Shown here: positions 12,120 through 25,000 of the stretch, in pieces
Layout of the letters: every line of letters begins with the position of its first letter
Numbering within the stretch: the first letter of the stretch is position 1
Program-made: the position numbers and the translations under genes
The notes under the pieces: generated by a model
The model's database searches: none
What the model was told of the DNA's origin: nothing
What the model saw: the letters and a program-made list of their open reading frames with translations, nothing else
DNA from: Rotaria sordida
Lineage: Eukaryota > Rotifera > Eurotatoria > Philodinida > Philodinidae
Assembly (NCBI GenBank): GCA_905250125.1
Contig: CAJNOL010001448.1
Location: 1-64,000 of the forward strand
Direction: 5' to 3'
DNA: 64,000 nucleotides

Positions 12120-13560
12120 CAAACTGTTTACAAGTTACTCATACACCACTTGACCTATGACCCATCAATTATTAGACTACTCTTCAACAAGCTCAACATT
12201 ATCCCAATCAAGAAAGATGTTTTCATTAAATTAAATGGTTCCAAGATTTGATAAAGCTTTTGAAGAAGCTGTTAAAGATCCATCACCAGCAGACTTTGGA
12301 GCACGATGCAGTGAAAAACAACAATTACTAAAAAGCAATTTGTGATGATGTAATGAATACTTATGAAATTAATTTTAATTCAATATCATGTGAATTCGAT
12401 CAAATGATAGTTAGCGTGAAAAATAAATATTCAGCACTTAGAAAAATATTTGGCGAAGGTATCGTATGTTAGATAAAAGATCGAATACTTTTTTTTCGTC
12501 TTTATTTTTTTTTTCTTGTTCAGAGCTTCTTTAGCACCAGCACTAAAACAACAGTTCTCTCGTGATCGATAAGTATTCAGTTATTCGTGTAAAATATTGT
12601 TAAAAAAAAATGCTAATCATATGATCATAAAATGCCGGGACAAAAATTGAAATTTGTGACGGTTGGCAATATATCTCGTCGAGTAAAAGGCAAACTATTG
12701 TTCTATATGATTTGAATTCTTTTTTTCTAATCTTTTTAGAAATATTTAGTTGAAGAAAAACAACAATCAGAAGAATATCTAATGTAATTATATATCAACA
12801 AAGTGAATCAATGCGTGTTTTAATTAATACAACAAATTATGATCATCCAAGAAGTTGTCAAATTTAGTTCAGTTTTATCAGTGACTAATTTGGTAAGTGC
12901 TAGAGAGTATATTTTTTTTAATCGCCTAATATCTGATTTAAATATTGGTAAGTTTAAATAATTTATTCAAAGTATCTGATATAGTCTAAGTGTCATGTAT
13001 ACATCGATTCTTTGTTATTTGTTTTTATACAGCTTATTCATGCGATGAACTTGGTCAAGGAAAAAAAAATATTAATAAAACTAATGTACTTTTATTACTA
13101 TTTGTATAATATTTTTCGTATTTTTAGAAGAACAGTCGTGTTTTATGTTAAAGATTTTGCTTATGAAACGTCACAAATACTCTACAAAGTTTTATTAAAT
13201 CATGTGAGTAGTTTATTGGTAATTTGAATTATTTTTTTAGTTCTAATTTTTCAATTTTATTATTGGTTATTCTAGCAAACAATTGATGTTTATCAAATTA
13301 TACAAATACAAACAATTAATAATACTAAAAGTTATTCTATTGTTATTGGATAAAATACATGTATTACGATGAATTCACAAATTGAAGCTATGACCGTTTT
13401 ATTTGAATCGTATGCATGAAATATTTAATATAAAATATACAGCAAATGTTCAGACAACTTGGAAAATCCTGAATAATTTATCATTGAAGAGAAGATCAGT
13501 TGTTTTATTAAAGTCCGCTAAACAATTTTTTAAAAGAGTATAAAATAAACAATCATGCAT
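12120..13560 (+). pseudogene. Decayed coding traces, family not recognised
   Basis: Several stretches look formerly coding: one frame through about 12240-12470 gives segments such as WFQDLIKLLKKLLKIHHQ and VMNTYEINFNSISCEFDQ separated by stops. Further pieces appear near 12520 (APALKQQFSRD) and 13130-13200 (VKDFAYETSQILYK), with pyrimidine-rich AG sites between them. Stops and frame changes interrupt every piece. I do not recognise the family. It could be an inactivated multi-exon gene or chance frames in AT-rich DNA. Confidence 0.35.
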
Positions 13561-14433
13561 TCTAGAGAGATATTTTTCTGTTTGTGATTGTATATCATTC
13601 AGAATTACTTAAATTATTTTATGTTTTCTTTTATGCATTACGTGTGTATATGGGAAAACTGATTTTCAAATTCATAAAAAATGTTCTAATCAATAAATAG
13701 TCTACGAATTTCTAGGAATGCCAGTATGAATTCACTTTCGATTTTCTAATGAGAAAATCGAATTTTTTATTTATAATTTCTTAAAAAGCGTATTTTCAGG
13801 AAATTAGAAACTCGTGTATGAATTCATATGAGCATTCTTAGAATATCCTTTTGTATTCTCTATGGCTTATTTTCTATTTCACAATGTATCGGTAATTTAC
13901 AATTAAGTAAAAGATATACTGGTTGATAGTTCAAAGTCTCTTCTATGAAATCTGAGAAGCACTTATCAATCGGTCAAAGTACTTTACTATAATTCTTAGA
14001 ATATTGAAAGCTAGTGAGCTTTTTTCTATTTCTTTTAAAAGGCTATGATTTAAATGATCAGTAAAATAGATAAAATGATCTGTACATTAGAATATTATAC
14101 AAACCGTAAATCGAACGATTGAACAGTAAATTACTTCAATGATCAGTTATTGATTAGTTAGGTCTGCAAGTAAATTTGAAAATTAGCAAATATAATTAAA
14201 TAACAGTTAATTAAATAAAAAGATGACCATGGAAATTGAATTGTATTATAGTGTGACTCAAATCGATGGTAAACATATTGCAAAAGAAATAATAGAAGAT
14301 ATTAAAATGCTTCCATTCAATTATTCAATTCTACAGAGGTATTCAGATTAGCATCAACATTATTTATGAAGAAATGAAATATGAATAACAAATAAAAAAT
14401 CAACTTTAGGTTTTATGAATTATTTTCATAATA

Positions 14434-14536
14434 GAATGTGAGAATATGGGTGTGAGTGAGATTATGGTTGAAGAGAAGATCTACACCAGCACCCACTTTC
14501 ACATCCATACCCCACACTCACCTCCCACACCCTCTT
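14434..14536. repeat. Diverged inverted pair of G-rich repeat
   Basis: A G-rich block (ATATGGGTGTGAGTGAG, ending at 14460) faces a C-rich block (ACACCAGCACCCACTT, then CATACCCCACACTCACC, 14483-14523, with CTCCCACACCCTC after it). This is a weaker member of the family best seen at 1008-1064. It lies about 0.8 kb upstream of the Hint gene. Confidence 0.55.
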
Positions 14537-15314
14537 CGTCATGGACACGATACTTTTCTATAATCTGACAAACGTGTTGTTTTCGGTTTTTTTCTATGAA
14601 CATTTTTCAGTGAGTATAGTGGACTTTTCTACTTTTTATTTAACCTTACCACCGTAATTGTTGTCACTAAAAACAAAATTGCGTGAATGTGCTAAAAGCA
14701 ATATCTAAAGAGCTAACTTAACAAGGTATATACAACTAGATTGAAAAACTGTAACAAAAAGATTTAACTTCAATTTGGAATTACGAGCGCTGTATGAAAA
14801 AAATTACGCCAATATTCATATAATGCCAATTTAGAATAGTTTTTTTTTCCTTCCATCAAGTCTTGTTTCATAGAGAATTAAGCAAAGTTTTAATTACACT
14901 TCACTGATAGCCAATCAAATACTACAATGACATTTCTCTTTTGTAAATGTCGAAAGTCAATAATGAAAGTGACTCAATAATTGTCTTGTTTTTTAATCAG
15001 AATTGAAAGTAGTTCAGAAGAAAAGCAAAAAACGCTGCTCTTTAAATTTATCTTTATTTGGTTATTGCTTTTAAAATATGTAAATTGTGATTTTTGATTG
15101 ACTTGTCAATATTTAATTATTAAATTTTTAAAGTAAATATAAAGATACATTACCGATGAAAAATTTGCAAAACTATTTGCTCTTCTATTAATGTTACATG
15201 AAGAAAAAATATTTTATTATCGAATCCAATCATTTAAAGTGAAGTCAAGTCAAACTTGGATGTTTTTAAAATAGTTTTTCATTATTAAAATTACTCATTT
15301 CATCGTTTTAATAC

Positions 15315-16208
15315 ATGTATAAAAGAATGCATATTTTCAAAATTGTTACTCTATATCTTACAGTAACATATCATAGTTATGGACAGGCAAGTAGCAAAAA
15401 GGGTAAAGATAAAATAGTTAGAGCTTTTTCTACGAAGGAAGTTCTAAAATGATATAGGAGCGAATGCATATTCAACAGAAGTTTTGGCATGTTTTTCTGG
15501 TGATTCATCGGTAATGTTAACAAATGGGGAACGGAAACAAATCAGTTATCTTCAAACAGGTGATGAAATTCTGACTGTTGATCATTTGAAAATAGTTCCT
15601 ACTGAAATGGTTATTATGTTGGATAAACAAAGATCAAAACAAGGTTTGCTACTCCATCTTAATATATCTTTTTTCTTTAATAGGTTTGTTTTAGCTCAAT
15701 TTTATACATTTGTAACTGATTCGGATCATAAAATAAGTTTAACAGGTCTTCATTTACTACCGATTATTTCGTCAAATAACGAAATAAATTACATGGCGGC
15801 TCGAGAAGTTCAATTGAGTGATCAACTTTATGCTTTAGTTAATGATCATATAGAATCTTCACCAATTAGAAATATAACTATTGAAATAAAACAAGGATAT
15901 TTCGCTCCATTAACATTGGCAGGTTAATTTAAATTTTATTGTATTTATTTTTTTTCTAAATATTTTTATTATTAAATACAGGAACTTTATTGGTAAATGA
16001 TGTTTTGGCAAGTTGTTATGCATCAGTAAAAAGCCATCAATGGGCACAAATTTCTATGATTCCATTTCGTTGGTATTATAGATTAGCTCGTTTTATTTCT
16101 GTCAATGATCCATTTGATAATAATCGGACAGATGGAATACATTGGACTGTTCAGATTATTTATCAACTGATAAGCTATATTCAATCATTGACATTACAAA
16201 TTTTATAA
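15315..16208 (+). CDS. Secreted Hint-domain (hedgehog C-terminal type) protein
   Basis: Four exons, 15315-15402, 15458-15643, 15695-15922 and 15982-16208, with introns of 55, 51 and 59 bp, all phase 1, give 242 residues. A hydrophobic signal-like N-terminus (HIFKIVTLYLTVTYHSYG) precedes the Hint domain. The splicing nucleophile candidate is the Cys of LACFSGDSSV. GDEILTVD, a SLTGLHLLPI segment with the conserved His, and the hedgehog-type VLASCYA near the end follow, then a C-terminal region FRWYYRLARF. Hint domains self-cleave; in hedgehog they attach cholesterol to the N-terminal signal. Here almost nothing lies N-terminal of the Cys, so there is no signalling domain. The start could also be the ATG at 15327. 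Such Hint-only genes are known outside hedgehog in several invertebrate groups; the function of this one is unknown. Confidence 0.88.
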
Positions 16209-17119
16209 ACTGTTATTTGGTTTTTATTCATGTCTAACACAAATGTGGACGTGTGCATAGAGGATAATTTCAATCGGATCCACATATGTACTATCTCTCA
16301 GATAAAAACTGCATCTATATTTATCGAAATTATATGAACCTTGTTCCAGTTTTCATTTCTTTACAGTCTATGAAACTTCATTTTTGTATATTTTGCTCCA
16401 TGGAAACAAGATGTATGGATATCGTATGCAGACAAGTAAACGCTAAAAATTGTGTTTCAATGCATTCAGATAGAAAATCGAGAAAAAACGTATTATAACT
16501 CATTCATATGATGAATCAAAAATTTTAACTGATTAAAATAAGTTTGTTCTCATACAAACACGTTTTAATACACATGTATCTATTAATTAGAATCAACAAA
16601 AAATTGGTCGTCAAAACGCGATTTTTTTTTCATTTTTTTTGTCTAGCAGTAAGGCGTTTCAATGGTTCGATTCAATATACCATAGCGTCATTGAAACAAA
16701 AGAATTCGAAATCTTGCTAAAATAAAAAAAACTTAGCATTTTCATGTACCAACTTGCAAATTAAAAAATTGAAAAGACAAATAGATTTTAAGGCTCCTTA
16801 CTGTCAAAAATCAATCTTGGATTAGTTTCGTTCGACTTATATGAAATGTTCTGGATATGTTGAGTCTGTAGTGGAGAGACTATGGTAGAATTTTCAGCCC
16901 TATATCATGACGTTTTTCGCAAGATATTTGACAAACAAGGGAAAGAAACAAGCTCGTTTGGCAATTGAAACTTCTCTACGGACCTTTATTGTCTAGATTT
17001 AACTATGTTTTTCTTTGAAAAAGCATGTCAGGATGTAGGGTATGCAAGAGCCCTTTTTAATAATTTCACTGGTAAGGAGAGAAAAGGAAGGAAAGGTTCA
17101 ATGCCTCGAAAAATTCGCA

Positions 17120-17190
17120 GGGTGTGGGTATGGATGTGGAATGTGGCTCTGAGTTTGTTTCTTCGCTTCACCTACACTCACACCCATGCC
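17120..17190. repeat. Inverted pair of G-rich repeat
   Basis: GGGTGTGGGTATGGATGTGG (from 17120) faces CACCTACACTCACACCCATG (from 17169). Same type as the pair at 1008-1064, less perfect, and followed 65 bp later by another pair at 17256-17320. Confidence 0.65.
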
Positions 17191-17255
17191 AATACTAATG
17201 TCCTGCACGAGCACGACTTTTTACACCAGGATCCGATCCGAACCGGACCCATATA

Positions 17256-17320
17256 GGGCGCGGGTGTGAGTGTGGGTATATTTGAAATCTTTTCCTATAC
17301 CTATACGTTCACCCACATCC
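17256..17320. repeat. Inverted pair of G-rich repeat
   Basis: GGGCGCGGGTGTGAGTGTGG (from 17256) faces a C-rich arm ending TTCACCCACATCC (17308-17320), with TATA-like sequence at the centre. It is preceded by GGATCCGATCCGAACCGGAC, unusually GC-rich for this window. Confidence 0.6.
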
Positions 17321-17662
17321 TCAATAAAAATGTTGGGACGTACGTCTGCGTCGTTGGACTCGAAACTATTAATTTTCATTTCTGTCACCTAAACCTTTTC
17401 TTTCAAGAAAGTGTACTATAGAGTATGCCCATAAATTTTCAGACCTATAACTCTAATGATGGATGAGATCCGAGGGAGGGAAAAGACTTTAGTCCAGAGT
17501 TGTACTTTTTTTTCCTTACTTCGACCCTCCCTCAGGTATGCGAAAATTTTCCTTTTTTAAACTATTTATGTTCAATTCAATAGATCTTATTAAAATGTTA
17601 AAGATTGACTCTCATGCAAGGTGAACTATCAAAGAACAGTCCTTCGTTCCTGGATTTGAAAA

Positions 17663-17762
17663 NNNNNNNNNNNNNNNNNNNNNNNNNNNNNNNNNNNNNN
17701 NNNNNNNNNNNNNNNNNNNNNNNNNNNNNNNNNNNNNNNNNNNNNNNNNNNNNNNNNNNNNN
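17663..17762. other. Assembly gap, 100 N
   Basis: Exactly 100 undetermined bases, the usual placeholder for a scaffold gap of unknown size. Any statement about continuity across this point is unsafe. Confidence 0.99.
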
Positions 17763-20700
17763 TAAAACATATCTTCTAAAATTTTGCTCAATGTGTTAAG
17801 AGAACTGAACTGACAAAAAAAATGTTGATAATATAATTCTAATAATGAATACATATTTTTTAAATTAGAGACATTCATTGTAAATAAAATCTATGATAAA
17901 AGACACAGAATGATATTTCTATTTTCTATTTAAAATCAGCATAAAACATCTTGTAAAGAAGCTATTTTTCTTCTTAAGTATTTGTTTGCATTGAGTAAAT
18001 TTTATTCCATACCTAATCAGAAGAAAAGAATATTCTACATGTTTATGTTAATTTAATTATTTTTGTTGGTGTGTATGAACAACCTGATCTATGAACAAGA
18101 CATTTTCATCATCTCACTACTGATCAAATCAATTCTGTGTATATTTGTCATTTATGTAGTTATTATAAAAAAAACTGATCTGTATTTCTCTGATAGATAG
18201 TCATTAAATATAATAGGTAAAAAAACAATCGTAATTGAAGATCATCCCAGTCGATTCTTCCTGGCAAACTTTTTCGCCAAATCACAATAGGAATTCTCTA
18301 TAGATTCGTGAGTTACAGTTACATTCTTATACATCAGAATATATTTAGTACTAAAAAAAAGTTTCATCAAACTGAATTCATGTCGAAACCATGATTGAAG
18401 GTTAAGAACGATCAGACAGAAATCAAGATGATCGTTATCATTTACAAAAGAAAATAAACTTAGAAAAGGATATCTCTAATAAATTCTCTAATGATTCACT
18501 AAGGATCTAAAAAATTTTGAGAGACCGATCAGAAATTCAACAAAAAAGTATACACTAGGAAATTCTCTAAATATACGATAGATATCTAATTAATCTTCTA
18601 ACATAATTCTTTTAGTATATTTCCTTTTGAATGCACTGCTTTTTATGTTTTCTTTCCACTATCTCATGCAAGAACTGGTTGTTTTCGTTTCTAGAACATG
18701 AAAAAAGAGCTTCTGTATAATATGCTTTATATAGCTCTCATTTATCAGTTTGGCTAGTATAAGGAAAATTTACATTAATATTCATTCAGTTACAATCATT
18801 ACTATCATATAATTATCATTCGAAAACAAACAAACAGTTAGATTTTAAATCTATTACCTATGATTGAAAAAAAAAACAAAATGAGCTATGAGATGCTTTC
18901 AGAAGCTACTCTTCATTGATTCATTTCTCAATTTTCTTTGAAAATAAAATTGTCGATGAAAATCTACAAGGTCTTTTTTGGCAGGTCTCATCAAATCTAA
19001 ACAATATTTTATTTAAAAAATTTACCCCTGTAGTAGATGTTGCCTGGAAATGTTTTTATTATAAAGATGCCTTTTGCAACAGTTTGTATAGCACGAAAAG
19101 ATTTTTGTATTTGTAATCAAGGACGTTTGCGTATGGTGAAAGAAGGCATGAATCAGAATATTTTTTTCTTCTACCTTGCCTTTCAATATCTGTTTACTTT
19201 TTATAGTGCATGCTGAATAGTAAATCATAGAAGTTTTGTTCTATTATTCTATATACCCACATCGAAACGAATGAAAAAAAATGATTGATGGAATGTAAAC
19301 AATCTATTTTCATATTTTTATATTTTCAATTTGACTGAAGAGACCACTCATAAAAAAAAGCCACGCAAAAAGAAACTATTCATTGAAATAATACTCTCGA
19401 TTTGCAAAGTAGCATCGTTTTTGGGATGGATGTGAGTGCGGATCGTCTCTTCACACCCTTGAAGTACGGTGAAATACGAAAATTTTACTTTTTTCTTCTT
19501 GAAGGGCACACATTTAAGCAAAGACCCTCACACAAGCATTTCGATCCAGCATCATCAGTTTGTTTGGATTCAGATAAATCTCATTATTTTGCGTAAAAAA
19601 AAATCTATTTTTTTTTAGCGCGAGTCACTTAAAGTTTCAGCCCAAAGTTAGCAAGGTTCAGCCAGAGATCCCTATGGGTAATCGTATTAAGCTCGCTGTG
19701 TTTGCAGCCAATACAATTCTATTCATTGTAAATATCACAATCGTGGTCAGCATACTCGAGTTGATACACCTAGATATGTTGCGATCGAAATGCAGAAAAA
19801 AGTTTTTATCGAATCTCTGAGAGATATCTTATGTTCTGAAAACAGTGATGTTAGCTATTGCAGTTTTAATCTGTAGGATATGATCAAAGACCATGCTTGA
19901 TTTAATTCCAATAGAAAAATCTAATATCCATATGTAGCTGGAAAACGGTCTTATCCGTCCTCATCCTTTATAGTATTCAATAGATTTTGACTTAGTTTCA
20001 ATTCAGTTTCATTGAATTTTTTATCTTCAATTTGTTTTGACTCTGTATCACTAAGAAAAACAGATTGTAAATGTTAAGAAAATGTACTTACAGTTGATGT
20101 AGTCTCATCTCAAACGCAAGGTACTATCTAGAGTGGCTTCCTCGTTAGTTCACATTGTAAGACCTCTAGCAATGCTTAACAGTTTCTAACAACGAGAGAG
20201 TAAATTAAATCAATTATGCTTATATATAATCGTATCTATGTAAATTGTTGTTTTAAAATACAAAACGGACAAATACATTTTAAATTGCTCTTACCAATCA
20301 TCGATATAACGAAAACTTCGAAAGATGGCAACAACATTCGATCTAATCACTTTTGCTGCTGATACTCTTTTTCATTATCTCAAAAAGAAAACCAGAGTTC
20401 TCATTTCAAAAACTGTTATTTTGTACAACATATTGAGAAGAAAAGCGGAACTTTGTAAGAATGTTAGTAAAAAAAAATCGAGAACGAAAAATATACAGTA
20501 CTTCGCACCGTGATTAAGAAAAACAGAATACGAAAATGAGAATAAAAAAAGCTTGTTAGTACAGCTTCTATGGAGCTGAAATGTGAAACTTACATGTCTT
20601 GTTTAGCTTCATTATACTAATACAAAATACACAAAGTGTGAAATCTCTATAAAACGATAGTTCTTTGTGAATGATAATTCATTGTCAACAAACGCTGTGT

Positions 20701-22083
20701 TTTTTTAATTTCTACATATCGAATAGAAATTTTGTTTTCTTTTTTTTGACTAATGCATTTTTTTTTATTTCATTTTCATAATTTATTATTATTAATCTAA
20801 CCATTGATTTAATAAAAAAAAAAAGCCTGTCGTACACATTTGTTATATCTACGGCAGATCATAACGATATATTATGCATCTTGATGAACTCAGAAATGAT
20901 AATATTGATGGTTCCCGATAGTTAGGACCTAAATAGTTCATGATTTTGTGTTGGTCATATGACAGTTGTAAGAAATCAAAACATAATCCTTGATATCTAT
21001 CATATAATCTTTTATCTGCAAAAAAAAATTAGAGACTAGGAAGATGTTGCAATGCTCTAGAAGCTTACAAGTCTTGTTATTAATGTTGTTCAGCGTCTTT
21101 AATCTCAACTGCTAAGATTTTTAATTGAGAGAGAGAGAGTGGAGGCCGCAAAACTTTTGCGTAAAACTTGTATTCACTATTTTCTTCGGAAATATACGTG
21201 GGTTCCATAATAGAAAAAATTTCTGGTCGAAACATAGAATTTTATTTATTTAGTCGACGACTAGCGCTTTTTTTTTGGATCATCTATCTTGAATTATGTT
21301 CTCATTGATGATTTATAAGATAATTCAATTGAAACAATAGTGTATTTAATAATAATATTTAGTTCAGATTCGAACAAATTTTTTCTCATAGTTTCAACGA
21401 TGTTTATTTAAGCGGACTTTACTATATTTTATTATGATTTATATCACATTCTTATCAGAAGTTTTGATATCTGACATTTTGTTACTGAGAAATTGTCAAA
21501 AATAGAAAAATATTGACTACTTAAAATTCCACACATTTAATATACTTGAAATTTGATTTCAAAATTATTTTTCATTTTTGGATCATCTTTTTTTTTTCTC
21601 TATCATGTTTTATTTAATGAATAATTGTTTTTGTGTTCGCTTGATTTTAATCATGAAAAAAGAAAAATATCGAATTATTTGCGTTTCTCTCTATTATACG
21701 AATAAAAAGAACGAAGAACAAAACATACAAGACATACATGAAATAAAGTCAAAAGAAAAAAAAAAAGCGCAAATAATTTGTATCAGCGTTACAATTCTAG
21801 ATGACTGTAATATGTTTTTGTTTTTTTCTTATACTATTAAAACGATAAATGATTATATTCTACCTTAATTCAGTAAGGAATTTGCTTTCTGTAATCACAT
21901 ACACACAAGCTACAGACATACGAAAGAGAGAACAAAAAACATATATTTTTGCAAGTAACTGTTCGAATATATACATACAACCCGACTAATGCTAAATCAA
22001 GAACGCAACATGAATAGGTACATGCGGAAATCACTATAGGAAGAGTAAGTTTATTGGAAAGCAAATGTTTTATTTTTGAATAT

Positions 22084-25000
22084 TTATGCATTAACTGCAC
22101 GCTTTTTATTATCATTTTCTGACGTATTTGTTGTTGTCCGTACAAGTCTAAAGAATAAAAGAAACATTTAGTTTATATGAATAAAATCTAAACATACGGA
22201 TCATTTGCTTGATCTTGTTCATCATCATCTGTTGAAGTTTTCTTATTCGATTTTTGACGTTTTTCAAAGATTAAGATAACAATTACAAGAACAAGAACAA
22301 CACTCACAATACCAATAAATGGCCAAAGTGCTGCTAATCGATCTAATAAAAACAAAATCAAAATTTTTTTTCGATCTTTGATATAACTTTGAATTATTCT
22401 CTATCAAATACCATATAAATGAGAGCTCTTCGTTGTTAGTTAGTACTTTTATTTAGCTCAACTCTCGCATTGCGATTATTCTTTTGTATACAAATATCTC
22501 CAAATGATAATTTCTGAAGGTATTAAAGAAATAGGTCATAGACCTCTAATACCATCATTTTTTCAATCAGTTTAGTTCGAGAAAAAAAGTTCTGATACAT
22601 ACAGGAAAGTTTGTTTTGCGGTTTTTTCAAAATCGATTTTTTTAACAACTAAAAAAAAACCGAGCGTTTCTTTCAGATGGTATGTCCGATCGAGTCGACG
22701 GTATTTCTAGTATTTTGCTTCTTCTGAGCTCTAGAAACGATAGCTTAGAAAGAAAGGAAAAATTCCCACTCGAAGAAATGAAGTATAGAGTTGTGCATTT
22801 TTCGAGAGGCAGTCGGACGTGTGACTCGGTTGCTCGAATATGATGCAGAAATACAATTCTCAAGAGAACAATTTTTTCGATGAAAATTGTTTTGTGTTAT
22901 ATATCATTCTACATAGTTTAATGCGATGATTTCAAATATACTATTTTTGTCGATTAAATATTTTCTCAGAGCCGGAAAAAAAACCTAGGTTTTATGAGAA
23001 TCTCCTGTACAGTCTAAGACAAAATTCAGAGGTTGATTATGGGTGGATTGCTCATTGCATAAGACTAGCCGTTCGAACGATACTATAGAATAAATTATTT
23101 TTACCATTGTATAGAGCTCAGCATGGAGATTCAGAAAATGTACTTGATTAAATTTTGTTAGATGTTAATTTTCTTGGAAAACTGGTTTTTCAATTTCTTT
23201 GAGGATTGTTACAAAGTTATTCATATCATTAGATAGATATTATATTTCGAAGTATGTTTCTCTATATTTAAATATTTTGAAAAGGTGCGATTTTCATTTT
23301 TAGCTAGATGTTCGTCTAGATGCACACTGTGAAGTGACTTCTGGCTTGTGCGATCCACGTATCTCACTGAAGGAAGTATCTGAGAATTTTGAGTCTACAA
23401 CAATTTGTGCTCTACTTATCGAGATCTATCAGCTTTTGTCGAGCCATTTGCGACAAAATCCCGAAAAGGATGAGAGTCCGATTAAATAAACAAACCTTTA
23501 ACACGTAATAAAACTGTAAATGGAACACCATTGAGTAAACAACGATAATAACCATTATGAATTTTTTTAACTTGTTCAATAACTAATCGATTAGCTTCTT
23601 TATTAATTCCTGGAGGTAAATCAGAAAATGTTTCACCATCTTTACTATATTCCCACTCAATATTAATCTCATTTTGATTATCTTGTTTAGGTTCAATAAT
23701 ACATGTTAAATGAACTAATTTATCTTCACTACGTCGTATTGATCCATGAGCAGAATCGATTTTTTCATTAGGTCGATTTGTTTCTATACCTTGTGGTGAT
23801 GGTTTAACTAATTAAAAAAATAAAAGACATATTAAAACTATATTATTATTATTATGAATAAATTTTGTTTTACGTGCTATTTGACCAAATCGACATTGAC
23901 TTGGTGCTTCATTACCGTTTTTCTTTGTTTTAACTTGCCAAACTTTAACATCTGCATCGAATTTTACTTCAAAAAATGAAAATTTTTTTATTTTTTTTTT
24001 GAAAAAATTCATTTCTTTACCAAAAATTTTTATTATCAGAATTGATTCCGTTTCATTCTGTTGAACAATATAATGACCGGGTTTTTCAGTACTTACAGCT
24101 ATATCATCTTTATACCATTCGACAAACTCACCATCACCATCATTACCTGTATATTCACATTTTAATTGAAATGATTGTTTTAATATAGCTTTATTATCAG
24201 CTGTTATTTGTGGTTTACCAACATATTCCGCATTTAGATTAAATATTATATTTGATACTAGACAAGGAAAAAAAAGGATTAAGATAGATTAGAATCTATA
24301 TCAAGATCTTGAACGAGTATTTCTACAGATCACTAACGTCAATAATCTTATGTGTCCCTCTTTTAATTATTTTTTCTATAATGTTAAATACCTAGCTCAC
24401 ATCCATTCTTTACCAAGAGTTCATAGATGAACTGTGATGGTAAGATTTTTTAAAAACTGGACAAGCTACTTTTCAACAATGCCTTTTTTGAGGAAAACAA
24501 AATTAGGGGTCACTACATTTTCTACGATCTTCTCTTAAAAATTTAAAAGTATCATAAAAACCGGAAAAAAGGTACTTTTTTGATAAATTTTGGCTTTTTG
24601 TGATACTTTTAAGATTTTAAGGAGAGTTCGAAGAAAATCCAGGAACCCCGCATTTTGTACTCTTTACAACGGTATTGTTAAAAAATAGCTTGTCTAGTTT
24701 TTTAAAAACCTTGCCATCATAGTTCATCTAGTATAGAATACTCCATTGACTATTAAAATCACTATTCCGATTTGAGCTACAGTCAACTTTAAAAGTTTTC
24801 CATTGCTTTTTATTTTTAAGTGATCTATTAAAACTATACAGGATTAATTTAGTATGATTACGTGTGTGTATAGCAGAGGTTAAGCACTATATAAATACAT
24901 ACTTGTGTTAATACGCAAAATGCTTAAATATAACATACAATGAATAAATAGAAACTTCGATAGTAACAAAAAAGAACATAAAAAAAAGACAACATGATAC

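Larger units (their letters stand above)
9881..15314. other. Gene-poor intergenic region
   Basis: No intact gene seen. It holds a pyrimidine-rich (CT-rich) tract near 10620-10650, a CRE-like plus TATA motif pair (10694-10736), decayed coding traces (about 12120-13560) and a G-rich inverted pair (14434-14536), all listed separately. The minus-strand frame at 10030-10311 is lysine-rich low complexity and is not taken as a gene. Confidence 0.6.
16209..22083. other. Gene-poor intergenic region
   Basis: No gene recognised on either strand. Short frames (16286-16498, 17005-17256, 19402-19596, 20325-20513, 21578-21868) show no domain. It holds two G-rich inverted pairs (17120-17320), an assembly gap (17663-17762) and a G/A-rich block near 17470 (GAGGGAGGGA) that can pair with CCCTCCCTC near 17525. 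Confidence 0.6.

Noticed and set aside
17005-17256. 83-residue frame with repeated His-Thr
   Set aside because: The sequence is the translation of the G-rich/C-rich inverted repeat, not a protein.
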